From an uncultured Candidatus Actinomarina sp. (GTDB taxonomy: Bacteria; Actinomycetota; Acidimicrobiia; Actinomarinales; Actinomarinaceae): a stretch of DNA of 63,139 nucleotides. Positions 39,738 to 48,033 of this stretch are shown one piece after another. The DNA is taken from assembly GCA_902596545.1 (NCBI GenBank), contig CACJUH010000007.1:1-63139 (forward strand). The letters are read 5' to 3'. Under the pieces are notes generated by a model. It was not told the origin of the DNA. It saw only the letters and a program-made list of their open reading frames with translations, and ran no database searches. Position numbers and translations under genes: made by a program. How positions within the stretch are numbered: position 1 is the stretch's first letter; every line of letters begins with the position of its first letter.

Positions 39738-40987
39738 TAGTTTATTTTAGATATCTTTTTTACAATTAATGAATCAATTCTTCTATTGTCTATTGCAGAT
39801 ACTGTAAGTTCGAGACCATGAACAGTGATTTTCTCATTTACAGCTGGGAGTTTTTCAGAATTACTTAAATATAAACCACCAACAGTAGCAACATCTGATT
39901 CTTGTGACTCCAAACCAAAAAACTCTTCAAAATCATCTATGTCTGTTTTACCTTCAACAACCCATTGCCCAGGTCCAAGCCTTTTGATTCCCTTGAATCT
40001 TTCATCGTGCTCATCGGGCAAATCACCAACAAACTCTGAGAGAACGTCTTTTATCGTAATTACTCCCTCAATACCACCATTCTCATCGATTACACATGCG
40101 AAACTTGCTTGATTTTCTCTAAGTATATTAAGTGCTGACAAAACGGTTGTGTATTCAGGAAGATAGATGGCATCTTTTACTAAGTTTTCCACCTCCACTG
40201 AGGTAGCTTCGTTATCTAAATTAAATAAATCTTTTACATACACAATTCCAAAAGTATCATCTAATGATTCTGAACGAGAAATTGGCATTCTTGATATTCT
40301 CTTTTCATCAACAACTTTTCTTACATCTTCCATGTCTACTGGAATTGAGAGGAACAATACATCAACTCTGGGGGTCATAATTTCTTTAATTGGTCTATCA
40401 GAAAAATCTAAAAGAGAATCAATAATTTCTCTTTCAGCAGGTAATATCTGCCCCTCCATTTCACCAAGTGCAGTTAAAGCTTGAATATCTGCTTCAGTAA
40501 TTTCACCATCTCCATCCATATCCCCATCTTTTGATGTATTGTCGATAGCTTTTGTAATAAGACTTGTAAATGGAGCAAAAACTCTAGAAAGAAAATCAAT
40601 TATAAAAGCTGTTTTCGATAAGAAGCCAATCGGGTTTCTTGATGCAATTGTTTTTGGTGTTATCTCTCCAGCAATGAGTACTAATAAAGTAATTACAATA
40701 GTTGAAAGCGCTGATCCAGCAGTTTCGTCTCCATCTAAAAAATTAACAAATAAAATAGTTGATAAAGATGCCATAAGAATATTCACAAAGTTGTTTGCTA
40801 CTAATATTCCACCAATTGTTTTTTCAAGTTCATCTTTGGCATTTTTAATTTTTTTATTTCTTTTTGAATCAGAAAGTTGATGAATTTTTTCTCTTGGTAC
40901 ATAAGTAATAGCAGTTTCGGAGCCTGAAAGTAATGCAGAAAAAAACAGGCAGATTGCTATAAGTGCGATTATAAGGTTAGTACTCAA
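39737..40987 (-). CDS. CNNM/CorC-family protein with an EF-hand-like loop
   Basis: The order is DUF21 membrane domain (1-140; SGSETAITYV, GEITPKTIA), then two CBS domains (about 200-320; MTPRVDVLFLSI, CVIDENGGIEGVIT), then a CorC/HlyC transport-associated domain at the end. CNNM/CorC proteins act in magnesium and other ion export. Between DUF21 and CBS, residues 156-167 read DMDGDGEITEAD, a full 12-position EF-hand calcium loop merged with the usual ITEAD/EEL helix. The start is TTG without a clear ribosome site. Confidence 0.9.
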   Translation of the reverse strand: MSTNLIIALIAICLFFSALLSGSETAITYVPREKIHQLSDSKRNKKIKNAKDELEKTIGGILVANNFVNILMASLSTILFVNFLDGDETAGSALSTIVITLLVLIAGEITPKTIASRNPIGFLSKTAFIIDFLSRVFAPFTSLITKAIDNTSKDGDMDGDGEITEADIQALTALGEMEGQILPAEREIIDSLLDFSDRPIKEIMTPRVDVLFLSIPVDMEDVRKVVDEKRISRMPISRSESLDDTFGIVYVKDLFNLDNEATSVEVENLVKDAIYLPEYTTVLSALNILRENQASFACVIDENGGIEGVITIKDVLSEFVGDLPDEHDERFKGIKRLGPGQWVVEGKTDIDDFEEFFGLESQESDVATVGGLYLSNSEKLPAVNEKITVHGLELTVSAIDNRRIDSLIVKKISKIN

Positions 40988-41018
40988 TATGTATATTTGA
41001 TTTTAAAGTATTTTTTGT

Positions 41019-41342
41019 TTAAGTAAAAAGGTTTTTTAAATTTGTTTTATCTATAGGTTTTAACAGATATCCATCAGCACTCACTCTTTTCGCTTGAAAA
41101 ACATCTGCTTCCCTATCTATTAAAAGAATTTTTTTTGAATTTGAAAATTTGTTATCTCTGCTTAATTCTCTTATTATCGAAGGCCCACCATTATTATTTA
41201 CCTGCATATCAACAAAAATATAGTCATATGACAACTTTATCTCATCACTTCCTTCAAGGTGTGTAAAATTGTATTCAAAATCAAGAAATTTCAGTAAAGA
41301 ATCCTTTACCCATTCGTTATCTGTTATCAAGCAAATTTTCAC
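41019..41342 (-). CDS. Stand-alone response-regulator receiver domain
   Basis: The 107-residue CheY-like protein has a hydrophobic strand KICLITDNEW, the phospho-acceptor Asp in YDYIFVDMQV, and the conserved Lys in GYLLKPID. The first acidic pair is reduced (TDNE). There is no output domain. No histidine kinase gene is in the window. GTG start. It is divergent from the NfeD gene. Confidence 0.78.
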   Translation of the reverse strand: MKICLITDNEWVKDSLLKFLDFEYNFTHLEGSDEIKLSYDYIFVDMQVNNNGGPSIIRELSRDNKFSNSKKILLIDREADVFQAKRVSADGYLLKPIDKTNLKNLFT

Positions 41343-41383
41343 AGTTTTAAAAGACTACTATTGTATATATTTAAGTATATAAA

Positions 41384-42520
41384 ATGTTAAAACTATTACC
41401 TATATTATTTTTTGCAGCTGTAAATATAACACAAATCAGCATATTTGAAATTGATGGTATATTTTCAAATGGTCATATCAATGCCATTCAAAGATATATA
41501 AACGAGAATGAATTAAAAGACACAAGCTTATTTGTTATACAATACAACGCATCAGACGTTAATGAAAATAGTGTTAATGAATTGCAAGAAATACTAAAAA
41601 GTATCAAAACACCGAAAGCCATTTGGGTCGGACCTAATAAGACAACAGTAGATTCAGGACTGTTAAAGAGCTTTGACTATGTTGGTATTTCACCAGGGAC
41701 AACAATTATTAATAAACTTTCAAATAATGAATTCGAATTTACAAATCAAGAAGGAATTTATGAAGGATATATGGTTGTAGGTTCAATTGGAGCATTTATT
41801 GAAAACTTAGGGAGTGAAAAAATAGTATCCAATATAACTTCACAAGAAACAGGAACATCTGGCATTGTAAGTTTTGATATTAACTCTGATGAAATTAATG
41901 AAATTAAATTTGTAAAACCGTCTCTCTATGAAAGATTTTATATTTCAATATCAAACCCATTCTTTACTTATTTATTTTTTGCTCTAGGTTTTGCACTACT
42001 TGGTTTAGAGCTATTCGCAATTGGGCCTGGATTGATGGCATTTATAGGAGCTCTACTGATTGGTTTCTCCTCTATCACGTTTACTGAGTTCGGTTTAAAT
42101 TATTATGGTTTAATTCTATTTCTCATTTCTTTTCTGATTTTTATAAAAATATTAGCAAGGGGATATTTTGGTCCTTTAGGAATAGCTGCTTTTTCCATCT
42201 TGCATATTTCATCAATTGTAATGTTTTCAAATTACCAACTAGAAATAAATAATTTCTTGATGATATTTGCTTCATCAATAATCTCTTTCTTTTATTTTGT
42301 TGCAATACCTACAGTTATTAGATCCAGGCTTACTACAGACACAAGTGCAATGTCATCGTTCAAGGGCTCGAAGGTCAAAATTGTGGAATTATTAAGTGAT
42401 AACAAAGCACTTGTCCAATTAGAAAGCAATAATTTTGTTGTAGAAATAGAAAATAAGCAATCTTTAGAGGTTAACCAAGAAGTAGAAATTGCCGAAATAG
42501 ATGGAAAACTGTCAATTTAG
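41384..42520 (+). CDS. NfeD-family membrane protein (ClpP-like plus OB domain)
   Basis: The 378-residue protein has the long NfeD plan. After a signal helix, residues 15-180 resemble the ClpP/SDH-like serine-protease part (IFEIDGIFSNGHINAIQRYI, GPNKTTVDSGLL). About four membrane helices follow (190-310), and a C-terminal OB-like domain (330-378; FKGSKVKIVELL, ALVQLESNNF). The usual catalytic Ser motif is not obvious, so the protease part may be inactive. NfeD proteins associate with SPFH/stomatin proteins, none of which is adjacent. Confidence 0.78.
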   Translation: MLKLLPILFFAAVNITQISIFEIDGIFSNGHINAIQRYINENELKDTSLFVIQYNASDVNENSVNELQEILKSIKTPKAIWVGPNKTTVDSGLLKSFDYVGISPGTTIINKLSNNEFEFTNQEGIYEGYMVVGSIGAFIENLGSEKIVSNITSQETGTSGIVSFDINSDEINEIKFVKPSLYERFYISISNPFFTYLFFALGFALLGLELFAIGPGLMAFIGALLIGFSSITFTEFGLNYYGLILFLISFLIFIKILARGYFGPLGIAAFSILHISSIVMFSNYQLEINNFLMIFASSIISFFYFVAIPTVIRSRLTTDTSAMSSFKGSKVKIVELLSDNKALVQLESNNFVVEIENKQSLEVNQEVEIAEIDGKLSI

Positions 42521-42579
42521 TTAATTACTTCGCGAAAAAAATCTTTTTACACAATAGAATCTTTAATTACTGTTTACAT

Positions 42580-42840
42580 ATGCTTCAAATAAAAGTTTCT
42601 ACATGGCAATACGATGCACTTTGCAGACAACACAGTAGCAATCTGTTTTTTCCACCAGCAACATTTGAAAAGAAAGAAGATAGAGAAAAAAGGGAAGCCA
42701 AAGCTAAAGCAGTCTGTAGCGGTTGTCCTGTAAAGATTGAATGTTTGGATGAAGCAAATGAAATTTCAGAACCATTTGGTGTATGGGGTGGCTTAAATGA
42801 AGTTGAGAGAAAACGAGAGAACCTCTACGTATCAAACTAA
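42580..42840 (+). CDS. WhiB-family iron-sulfur transcription regulator
   Basis: The 86-residue protein has the four cluster cysteines C15, C46, C49 and C55 (CSGCPVKIEC) and the GVWGG turn followed by the basic stretch KRE. WhiB-like proteins bind a 4Fe-4S cluster and sigma factor. They are almost restricted to Actinobacteria and their phages, so this is a strong taxonomic marker. The closest paralogue (WhiB1-4) cannot be told. It ends overlapping the convergent selB gene by nine bases. Confidence 0.93.
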   Translation: MLQIKVSTWQYDALCRQHSSNLFFPPATFEKKEDREKREAKAKAVCSGCPVKIECLDEANEISEPFGVWGGLNEVERKRENLYVSN

Positions 42841-44505
42841 TTTTTTTCTTTTTCCTAAACTATTAATTTTTGAAGTGTATAAACATTTATCTAAAAACTC
42901 CAAATAAGGTATTGCATACTTTCTGGATAAATTAGAAGCTTCTTTAAATTCGGATACATCAAAAATATCAGGTAATTTTTGTAGAATTTCAACAAGCTCT
43001 GATTTATGCTCTTTCCCAATAATTATATTTTTATCAACTCTATATAAATACTCGTTCATAAAGAGTTCTTTTATAGATTCTTTATTGAACTTGTTTATAT
43101 CAACACGTTTAACTGATAGATTGGTCGAAATCTCTTTGATAACATTCTGGTAAACCTCTAAATCAACAACTGTTTCTTTATTAACAAATAACTGGTCATT
43201 TATAATGTTTAACCCATCGATTTTATCTATTAATTCATCAATATAATTATCCTCTATAAAAAGTTCATCATGGAAATAATTTTTAACACCAACCGAATTT
43301 ATAGTTTTTATATTTTCCATAATTTTTTGGGTCATAAACTCCAAATAATCTTTTGATATGTATTTGTTGCTTATATTTATATAATCTTTAAAATTTTCTT
43401 TTAGATTTTCTGATAGAAGAGTAAATGCTTTTTCTACGTCAACAGATTCAGTTTTTCGAACTTGTCTAAAAAATGTTTTAACTAAATTATTATTATTTGA
43501 AACAAATGCAATTTTTCCACCTATGAAATCATTAGACACCATATTTTGAATTAATATTTTCTGGTTTTCTAACATTGGCAATTTATTTGGTAGCTCTATA
43601 TATATTAAAATTTTCTCTGAAGCATTTATAATTTCTAATCTTTTGACAATTTGATTTGTTGTCCCAACAAATAATCTATTGCTTCCTTTTTTCTTAAACC
43701 CATTATCATTTCCATTTAAAATTGCAAAAATATATTTACCTGAAGAAACAACTTTATTCGTTAATAAGTCGCCTCGGCTAATATCGTCTTGAGTACCTTT
43801 CTTGAGAGATATAGCAATTCTTGATGTAGACGTAATATTTTTAACTTTATCTTCAGTATTTCGTATTTCTTTTACTTCTAATAATTTATTTGTCCTAGCA
43901 AGAAACATATTTTCTAAATCAAAATCCATAGAAGCAGTACCAGTTATAACTTTACCAATTCCATCTTTAGTAAAGCTACGATCAATCCATAATGAATTTG
44001 GGTTTTCAAATGAGTCAGACTTAAAGAAATCTACTATTTTCTCTTGAAATAGATCGAGATCGCTAGTTTTATAGCTAAATTCCTCAATTGTGTAATTTAT
44101 TACTTTTTCAGATATTAATTTTTTTTCAAGAAATCCTTTATCAACTGGAGAATCTAGTAAATCTGTTTTTGTAAGTACAAAAAAAATATTATTAATCTGG
44201 AGATTTCTAATTGCTTGAAAATGTTCCTCTGATTGTCTAGACCATCCCTGAACAGAATCGATACAAAAAATTATACCATCGACATTTGCAAATCCTGCAA
44301 TCGTGTTTTTAAAGTAGTCAACATGACCAGGGACATCAACAATAGATATTTTTTTGTTTTTAAATTCATAATAGGTGTATCCAAGATTGATAGTTAGTCC
44401 GCGGATTTTTTCTTCTTTTAATCTGTCAGTTTCTTGACCCGTTAAGAAATTTACAAAAGTTGATTTTCCATGATCTACATGACCTGCAGTTGCAAGTACG
44501 GTCAT
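42832..44505 (-). CDS. selB: Selenocysteine-specific elongation factor
   Basis: SelB delivers selenocysteyl-tRNA to UGA codons marked by a SECIS hairpin. The EF-Tu-like GTPase starts AGHVDHGKSTFVNFLTG, with DVPGHVDYFKN and LTKTD as the other G motifs. A long C-terminal part (about 350-557) supplies the winged-helix SECIS-binding region. At 557 residues it is somewhat shorter than E. coli SelB (about 614). It overlaps selA by four bases. No selenoprotein, selC or selD was found in the window. Confidence 0.93.
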   Translation of the reverse strand: MTVLATAGHVDHGKSTFVNFLTGQETDRLKEEKIRGLTINLGYTYYEFKNKKISIVDVPGHVDYFKNTIAGFANVDGIIFCIDSVQGWSRQSEEHFQAIRNLQINNIFFVLTKTDLLDSPVDKGFLEKKLISEKVINYTIEEFSYKTSDLDLFQEKIVDFFKSDSFENPNSLWIDRSFTKDGIGKVITGTASMDFDLENMFLARTNKLLEVKEIRNTEDKVKNITSTSRIAISLKKGTQDDISRGDLLTNKVVSSGKYIFAILNGNDNGFKKKGSNRLFVGTTNQIVKRLEIINASEKILIYIELPNKLPMLENQKILIQNMVSNDFIGGKIAFVSNNNNLVKTFFRQVRKTESVDVEKAFTLLSENLKENFKDYINISNKYISKDYLEFMTQKIMENIKTINSVGVKNYFHDELFIEDNYIDELIDKIDGLNIINDQLFVNKETVVDLEVYQNVIKEISTNLSVKRVDINKFNKESIKELFMNEYLYRVDKNIIIGKEHKSELVEILQKLPDIFDVSEFKEASNLSRKYAIPYLEFLDKCLYTSKINSLGKRKKLV

Positions 44506-45797
44506 GAATTATTTAGTGCTTTTACAATTATGTCATCTTGATTATGAAATACACTTCTTAAATCAAGACAAACTTGATCCTTAATAATCCTTGGAATTAT
44601 GGGGATATCATTTCTAATTAACTGATTGATAGTATTTATTGTCTTTTCATTATTTATAAGCAAGATAGGAGATTCTAAAGTTACATCTGGTAGTGTTCCT
44701 CCGCCAATTACACTTTCACCTTTCTCTATGCTTGTAGAAAAAGAAATAGATTTAGCAATATTTTTGCATCTTTTTTCCAAGGAGGAATAAGGTTGTGTAA
44801 TGAGATGCCAGAAAGGTATCTCCTTTTCTTGTTTATTTATATATTTAAGTACAGTCTCTTGCAGTTCAAATAAGGTAATAGGTGAGCAACGATAAGTTCT
44901 AAACAAACTGTAATTTTTTATTTCATTAACTAAATTGTCATCTCCTGCAATAATTCCAGATTGAACTGACCCAAACAATTTGTCTCCAGAAAACATAACT
45001 AAATTTGCGCCATCAGAAAGTGAATCTTGCACAAATGGTTCATCTTTGAAGATACTTACATTATTAATTTCTAAAAACTTCTTATCAATTACTAAACCAC
45101 TCCCTAAGTCATGAAAAATAAATACGTCAAATTTATTTTTTAATTCAGCAAGTTCTTCAATTGAAACATCTTCTGTAAAACCATTGATTGAGAAATTTGA
45201 CCTGTGAACTTTTAATATTAAAGAGTTTGGATACTTCTCCAATGCTTTACTGTAATCACTTAATTTAGTCTTGTTTGTTGTACCTATCTCTACAAGGTTC
45301 AAATCTGTCTCATTGATTATTTCAGGAAGCCTATAGGAGCCTCCAATTTCTATAATTTCACCTCTAGAAATAATTACATTTTGAATATTGTGTGATTTAG
45401 AAATGGCTTTTAATGAAAGAAAAAGAGAGGAAGCATTATTGTTTACAAAAGCAATATCTTTAGATCCTATTAGGTTATTCATAAGTACAGATAGGTATTC
45501 ATTTCTTTTTCCTCTGGATAAAGTTTTTAAATCATATTCAATATTCGTGTATCTACCAGGAAAACTTATGTTATTTGGAGAACGACCTAAGTTTGTATGC
45601 AGTACAGTACCAGTTGCATTTACAACTTCTCTTTGAGTTTTTGAACTTAAATCATTTATAAGTTCAGAGAATATATTTTTAGCAATATCTGAGTCTTTTT
45701 CTTCGGCAAGTATGTTTTTTGCAATCGTAGATTTTATATCTCTTGGTAAATTGGAATTTACGGATTCAGTTAATTCATTAACAGAAATAGGGTTCAT
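44502..45797 (-). CDS. selA: L-seryl-tRNA(Sec) selenium transferase
   Basis: SelA converts seryl-tRNA(Sec) to selenocysteyl-tRNA using selenophosphate. The 431-residue PLP enzyme shows REVVNATGTVLHTNLGRSP near 56-74, EIGGSYRLPEI, HDLGSGL, and the PLP lysine K273 in MFSGDKLFGSVQSG. It overlaps selB downstream and the mrp-like gene upstream by four bases each, making a three-gene coupled unit. Confidence 0.94.
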   Translation of the reverse strand: MNPISVNELTESVNSNLPRDIKSTIAKNILAEEKDSDIAKNIFSELINDLSSKTQREVVNATGTVLHTNLGRSPNNISFPGRYTNIEYDLKTLSRGKRNEYLSVLMNNLIGSKDIAFVNNNASSLFLSLKAISKSHNIQNVIISRGEIIEIGGSYRLPEIINETDLNLVEIGTTNKTKLSDYSKALEKYPNSLILKVHRSNFSINGFTEDVSIEELAELKNKFDVFIFHDLGSGLVIDKKFLEINNVSIFKDEPFVQDSLSDGANLVMFSGDKLFGSVQSGIIAGDDNLVNEIKNYSLFRTYRCSPITLFELQETVLKYINKQEKEIPFWHLITQPYSSLEKRCKNIAKSISFSTSIEKGESVIGGGTLPDVTLESPILLINNEKTINTINQLIRNDIPIIPRIIKDQVCLDLRSVFHNQDDIIVKALNNS

Positions 45798-46921
45798 TGA
45801 TTTGAAAGTTCCTCAAAAACTTTTGCTAGTCTTCCAGTACATGTTTCATCAATAATTGGAGGAAGTTGGATAGCAATGTTGTTAATTAATTTTTCTATCT
45901 CTACTTTCGTAACAGAATTGTTTTGATCAATTAACGGAGTTCCACTGTCTGCTACATTATTTGTGTTTTCACTAATAGGAACTTTTCCTAATAGTGGTAT
46001 TCCAAATTTATCTGACAAAGCTTCACCTCCACCCTCACCAAAAATATTATATTTTTCTCCAGTGTCTGATTCAAAGTACGACATATTTTCGATAACTCCC
46101 AAGAGGGGGATGAAACTTCTCTTTGCCATATCGGCAACTCTTGTAGCAACTTTTTGTGCCATTAATTGTGGAGTTGTAACAACAATTAGCTCAGCTTGTG
46201 GAAGCAATCTACTTAGAGCCATTTGTATATCTCCTGTACCAGGGGGTAGGTCAATTATCAGATAATCTAAATCTCCCCATTCCACATCAGTTAAGAATTG
46301 CTCAAGCGCTTTACTTAACATAAGACCTCTCCACATCAGTGCAGTATCTTCATCACTTGTTATAAGTCCGGTTGAGATTACTTTTAAATTTCCAATTTCA
46401 TGAGGAATCATTTTTTTGTCACTATTTGCTTCAATTCTTCCAGTTATTCCTAGCAGCCTTGGTATTGAGAATCCCCAAATATCTGCATCTAACAGTCCAG
46501 TTTGAAATCCTTTTTTTGCTAAACCCAATGCAATATTTGCAGATAAAGTTGATTTTCCAACTCCCCCTTTTCCACTTCCAATAGCAATCACCCTGGTTCT
46601 AGGATCAACATTTGTAGGTTGAGCGTTTTCCCTAGCTTTCTCTCTCGCTTTTTCCATAACAGCAGTTCGATCTTTTTGATCCATTGCAGTTATGGCTATC
46701 TCTACTGTTTCAACGTTTTCTAAAAGCTTTAGTTTTCTATTGATTTCTGTTTCTATTTGATTCCTCATTGGGCAGTCAGCTATTGTCAGAGCTAATTTGA
46801 TTGTTACTGTTTTATCAATATGCTGAACATCTTTAACCATGCCTAATTCAACGATATTGGCCCCTAATTCAGGGTCAAATACAGTTGAAAGATGTTTTAA
46901 AAGAATATCACTTTGGGTCAT
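45794..46921 (-). CDS. Mrp/ApbC-type Fe-S cluster carrier ATPase
   Basis: The N-terminal MIP18-like domain (1-85) is followed by a P-loop NTPase with the deviant Walker A GSGKGGVGKST (115-125), DLPPGTGDIQMAL and ENMSYF. The CxxC that follows ENMS in enterobacterial Mrp is absent (ESDTGEKY here), a common variant. Mrp proteins carry Fe-S clusters to target proteins. It is divergent from the IscA-type gene, so a shared Fe-S role fits. Leaderless start from TAGAAT. Confidence 0.9.
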   Translation of the reverse strand: MTQSDILLKHLSTVFDPELGANIVELGMVKDVQHIDKTVTIKLALTIADCPMRNQIETEINRKLKLLENVETVEIAITAMDQKDRTAVMEKAREKARENAQPTNVDPRTRVIAIGSGKGGVGKSTLSANIALGLAKKGFQTGLLDADIWGFSIPRLLGITGRIEANSDKKMIPHEIGNLKVISTGLITSDEDTALMWRGLMLSKALEQFLTDVEWGDLDYLIIDLPPGTGDIQMALSRLLPQAELIVVTTPQLMAQKVATRVADMAKRSFIPLLGVIENMSYFESDTGEKYNIFGEGGGEALSDKFGIPLLGKVPISENTNNVADSGTPLIDQNNSVTKVEIEKLINNIAIQLPPIIDETCTGRLAKVFEELSNQ

Positions 46922-46927
46922 AACAGT

Positions 46928-46933
46928 ATTCTA
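46928..46933 (-). promoter_or_regulatory. -10 box TAGAAT, leaderless start of the mrp-selA-selB unit
   Basis: Minus-strand TAGAAT, six bases (ACTGTT), then ATG at 46921. It probably drives all three coupled genes. Confidence 0.6.
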
Positions 46934-46986
46934 AGGAGTTTTCAAAAAGATGTAATTACAAATTTATTGAATAACTGGATGTTTGA

Positions 46987-46992
46987 TATAAT
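46987..46992 (+). promoter_or_regulatory. -10 box TATAAT, leaderless start of the IscA-type gene
   Basis: Consensus TATAAT followed by six bases (TAACAT) and ATG 46999. It is the clearest leaderless promoter in the window. Confidence 0.7.
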
Positions 46993-46998
46993 TAACAT

Positions 46999-47346
46999 AT
47001 GGATATACAAATAAAATCTTCTCGTGCGATTCTCGCAACTGATAGTGCTGTAAAAAAGCTTAAGGAACTAAAATCTGAGGAATCATCCGACGATAGTTTT
47101 CTTCGAATGGGTGTTAAACCAGGTGGCTGCTCAGGCTTTTCATACGAGATGTTCTTTGATACTGATAAGTTTGATGGTGACGTAATTGAGGAATATGATG
47201 GCGTAAACATCGTAGTTGATGGTCAAAGCTTAGAACATGTTAAAGGTGCAACCCTAGATTACAAAGAAGGATTAATGGAATCTGGTTTCTCTATTGACAA
47301 TCCAAATGTCTCCAGAACTTGTGGATGCGGTAACAGTTTTAGTTAA
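46999..47346 (+). CDS. IscA/ErpA-type iron-sulfur insertion protein
   Basis: A 115-residue A-type carrier with the three cluster cysteines C44 (GGCSGFSY), C108 and C110 (RTCGCGNSF) in their standard positions. It hands Fe-S clusters to target proteins. It is divergent from the mrp-like gene and close to a stand-alone Nfu N-domain gene. Its stop overlaps the convergent GlnR gene by eight bases. ErpA versus IscA cannot be decided. Confidence 0.93.
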   Translation: MDIQIKSSRAILATDSAVKKLKELKSEESSDDSFLRMGVKPGGCSGFSYEMFFDTDKFDGDVIEEYDGVNIVVDGQSLEHVKGATLDYKEGLMESGFSIDNPNVSRTCGCGNSFS

Positions 47347-47968
47347 ATTTATATCCAACTGAGTGAACAGTCTTAATCCAATCTTGTCTTTTATCTCCCA
47401 GTTTTGCTCTTAACCTTCTCACGTGAACATCAACGGTTCTAGCACCGCCAAAATAGTCGTAACCCCATACTTTTTCTAAAAGCTGTTCTCTTGACCAAAC
47501 ATTATCTTGATTTTCAACAAAAAATTTAAGTAACTCGTACTCCATAAATGTTAAATCTAACAAGCTATCTCCAGCTTTTGCATCATAAGTTTTTAAGTTT
47601 ATTAAAAGATCTTTGAATTCAAGGATCTCTGACTCACTGTCGCCTACTAAAGCATGAATTCTTGCACCGACCTCTTCAATCTCACTTTTACTAGACATAA
47701 GCTCAATTAGAGGGTTTTGAATCAAATCTATTGTTTGTTCAAAATCTTTGTCGTCAACAATAATTAATGTTGGGAAAGATTTGTTCGTAGATTCAAAGTC
47801 TGATAGATTCTTTTTTGTTTCACCATATTTAGCTAGCGATGTAACTACTAAGTTAATTTGATTCGAGTTAGTTATATTTTTTAGCGCGAGTTTATTAAGC
47901 CCAAGGTCAACAAAGGCTTTATCAAAGCTCTTATGGCTTTTATCTATATTTATGTAACTATCTATCAT
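47339..47968 (-). CDS. glnR: GlnR-like atypical OmpR-family regulator
   Basis: The C-terminal winged helix is clear: LTFMEYELLKFFVENQD, REQLLEKVWGYDYFGG, RTVDVHVRRLRAKLG, VHSVGYKF. This matches actinobacterial GlnR, the nitrogen regulator, whose receiver lacks a normal phosphorylation pocket. Here the N-terminal domain is also degenerate, with no clear Asp triad (LIIVDDKDF is off place). It lies divergent from a glutamine synthetase gene, as expected for GlnR control. I chose ATG 47968 over the upstream in-frame TTG at 47980. Confidence 0.75.
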   Translation of the reverse strand: MIDSYINIDKSHKSFDKAFVDLGLNKLALKNITNSNQINLVVTSLAKYGETKKNLSDFESTNKSFPTLIIVDDKDFEQTIDLIQNPLIELMSSKSEIEEVGARIHALVGDSESEILEFKDLLINLKTYDAKAGDSLLDLTFMEYELLKFFVENQDNVWSREQLLEKVWGYDYFGGARTVDVHVRRLRAKLGDKRQDWIKTVHSVGYKFN

Positions 47969-47973
47969 TTTTG

Positions 47974-48000
47974 GAAACAATTATTTAATATTTCTGTAAC
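47974..48000. promoter_or_regulatory. GlnR-box-like repeat between glnR and glnII
   Basis: GAAAC (47974-47978) and GTAAC (47996-48000) are 17 bases apart, i.e. two elements of the 22-bp periodic GTnAC/GAAAC pattern known for GlnR boxes. Only two of four elements are visible, so it is a candidate. Confidence 0.35.
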
Positions 48001-48021
48001 AACATTTCTTTGAATACATAT

Positions 48022-48027
48022 TACATT
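48022..48027 (+). promoter_or_regulatory. -10 box TACATT, leaderless start of glnII
   Basis: TACATT, then six bases (ATTTTC), then ATG 48034. It selects this ATG over the in-frame TTG at 48010. Confidence 0.6.
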
Positions 48028-48033
48028 ATTTTC

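Noticed and set aside
28063-42536. TTCGCGAA palindrome both upstream of gutM (28063) and upstream of the WhiB gene (42529), as a shared operator
   Set aside because: Two copies of an 8-mer in 63 kb are not clearly above chance, and the contexts differ. It is kept only as part of the gutM dyad description.
42832-45797. Selenoprotein gene with in-frame TGA near selA/selB
   Set aside because: Neighbouring genes end in ordinary stops at sensible family lengths. No extension past a TGA gave a family motif.
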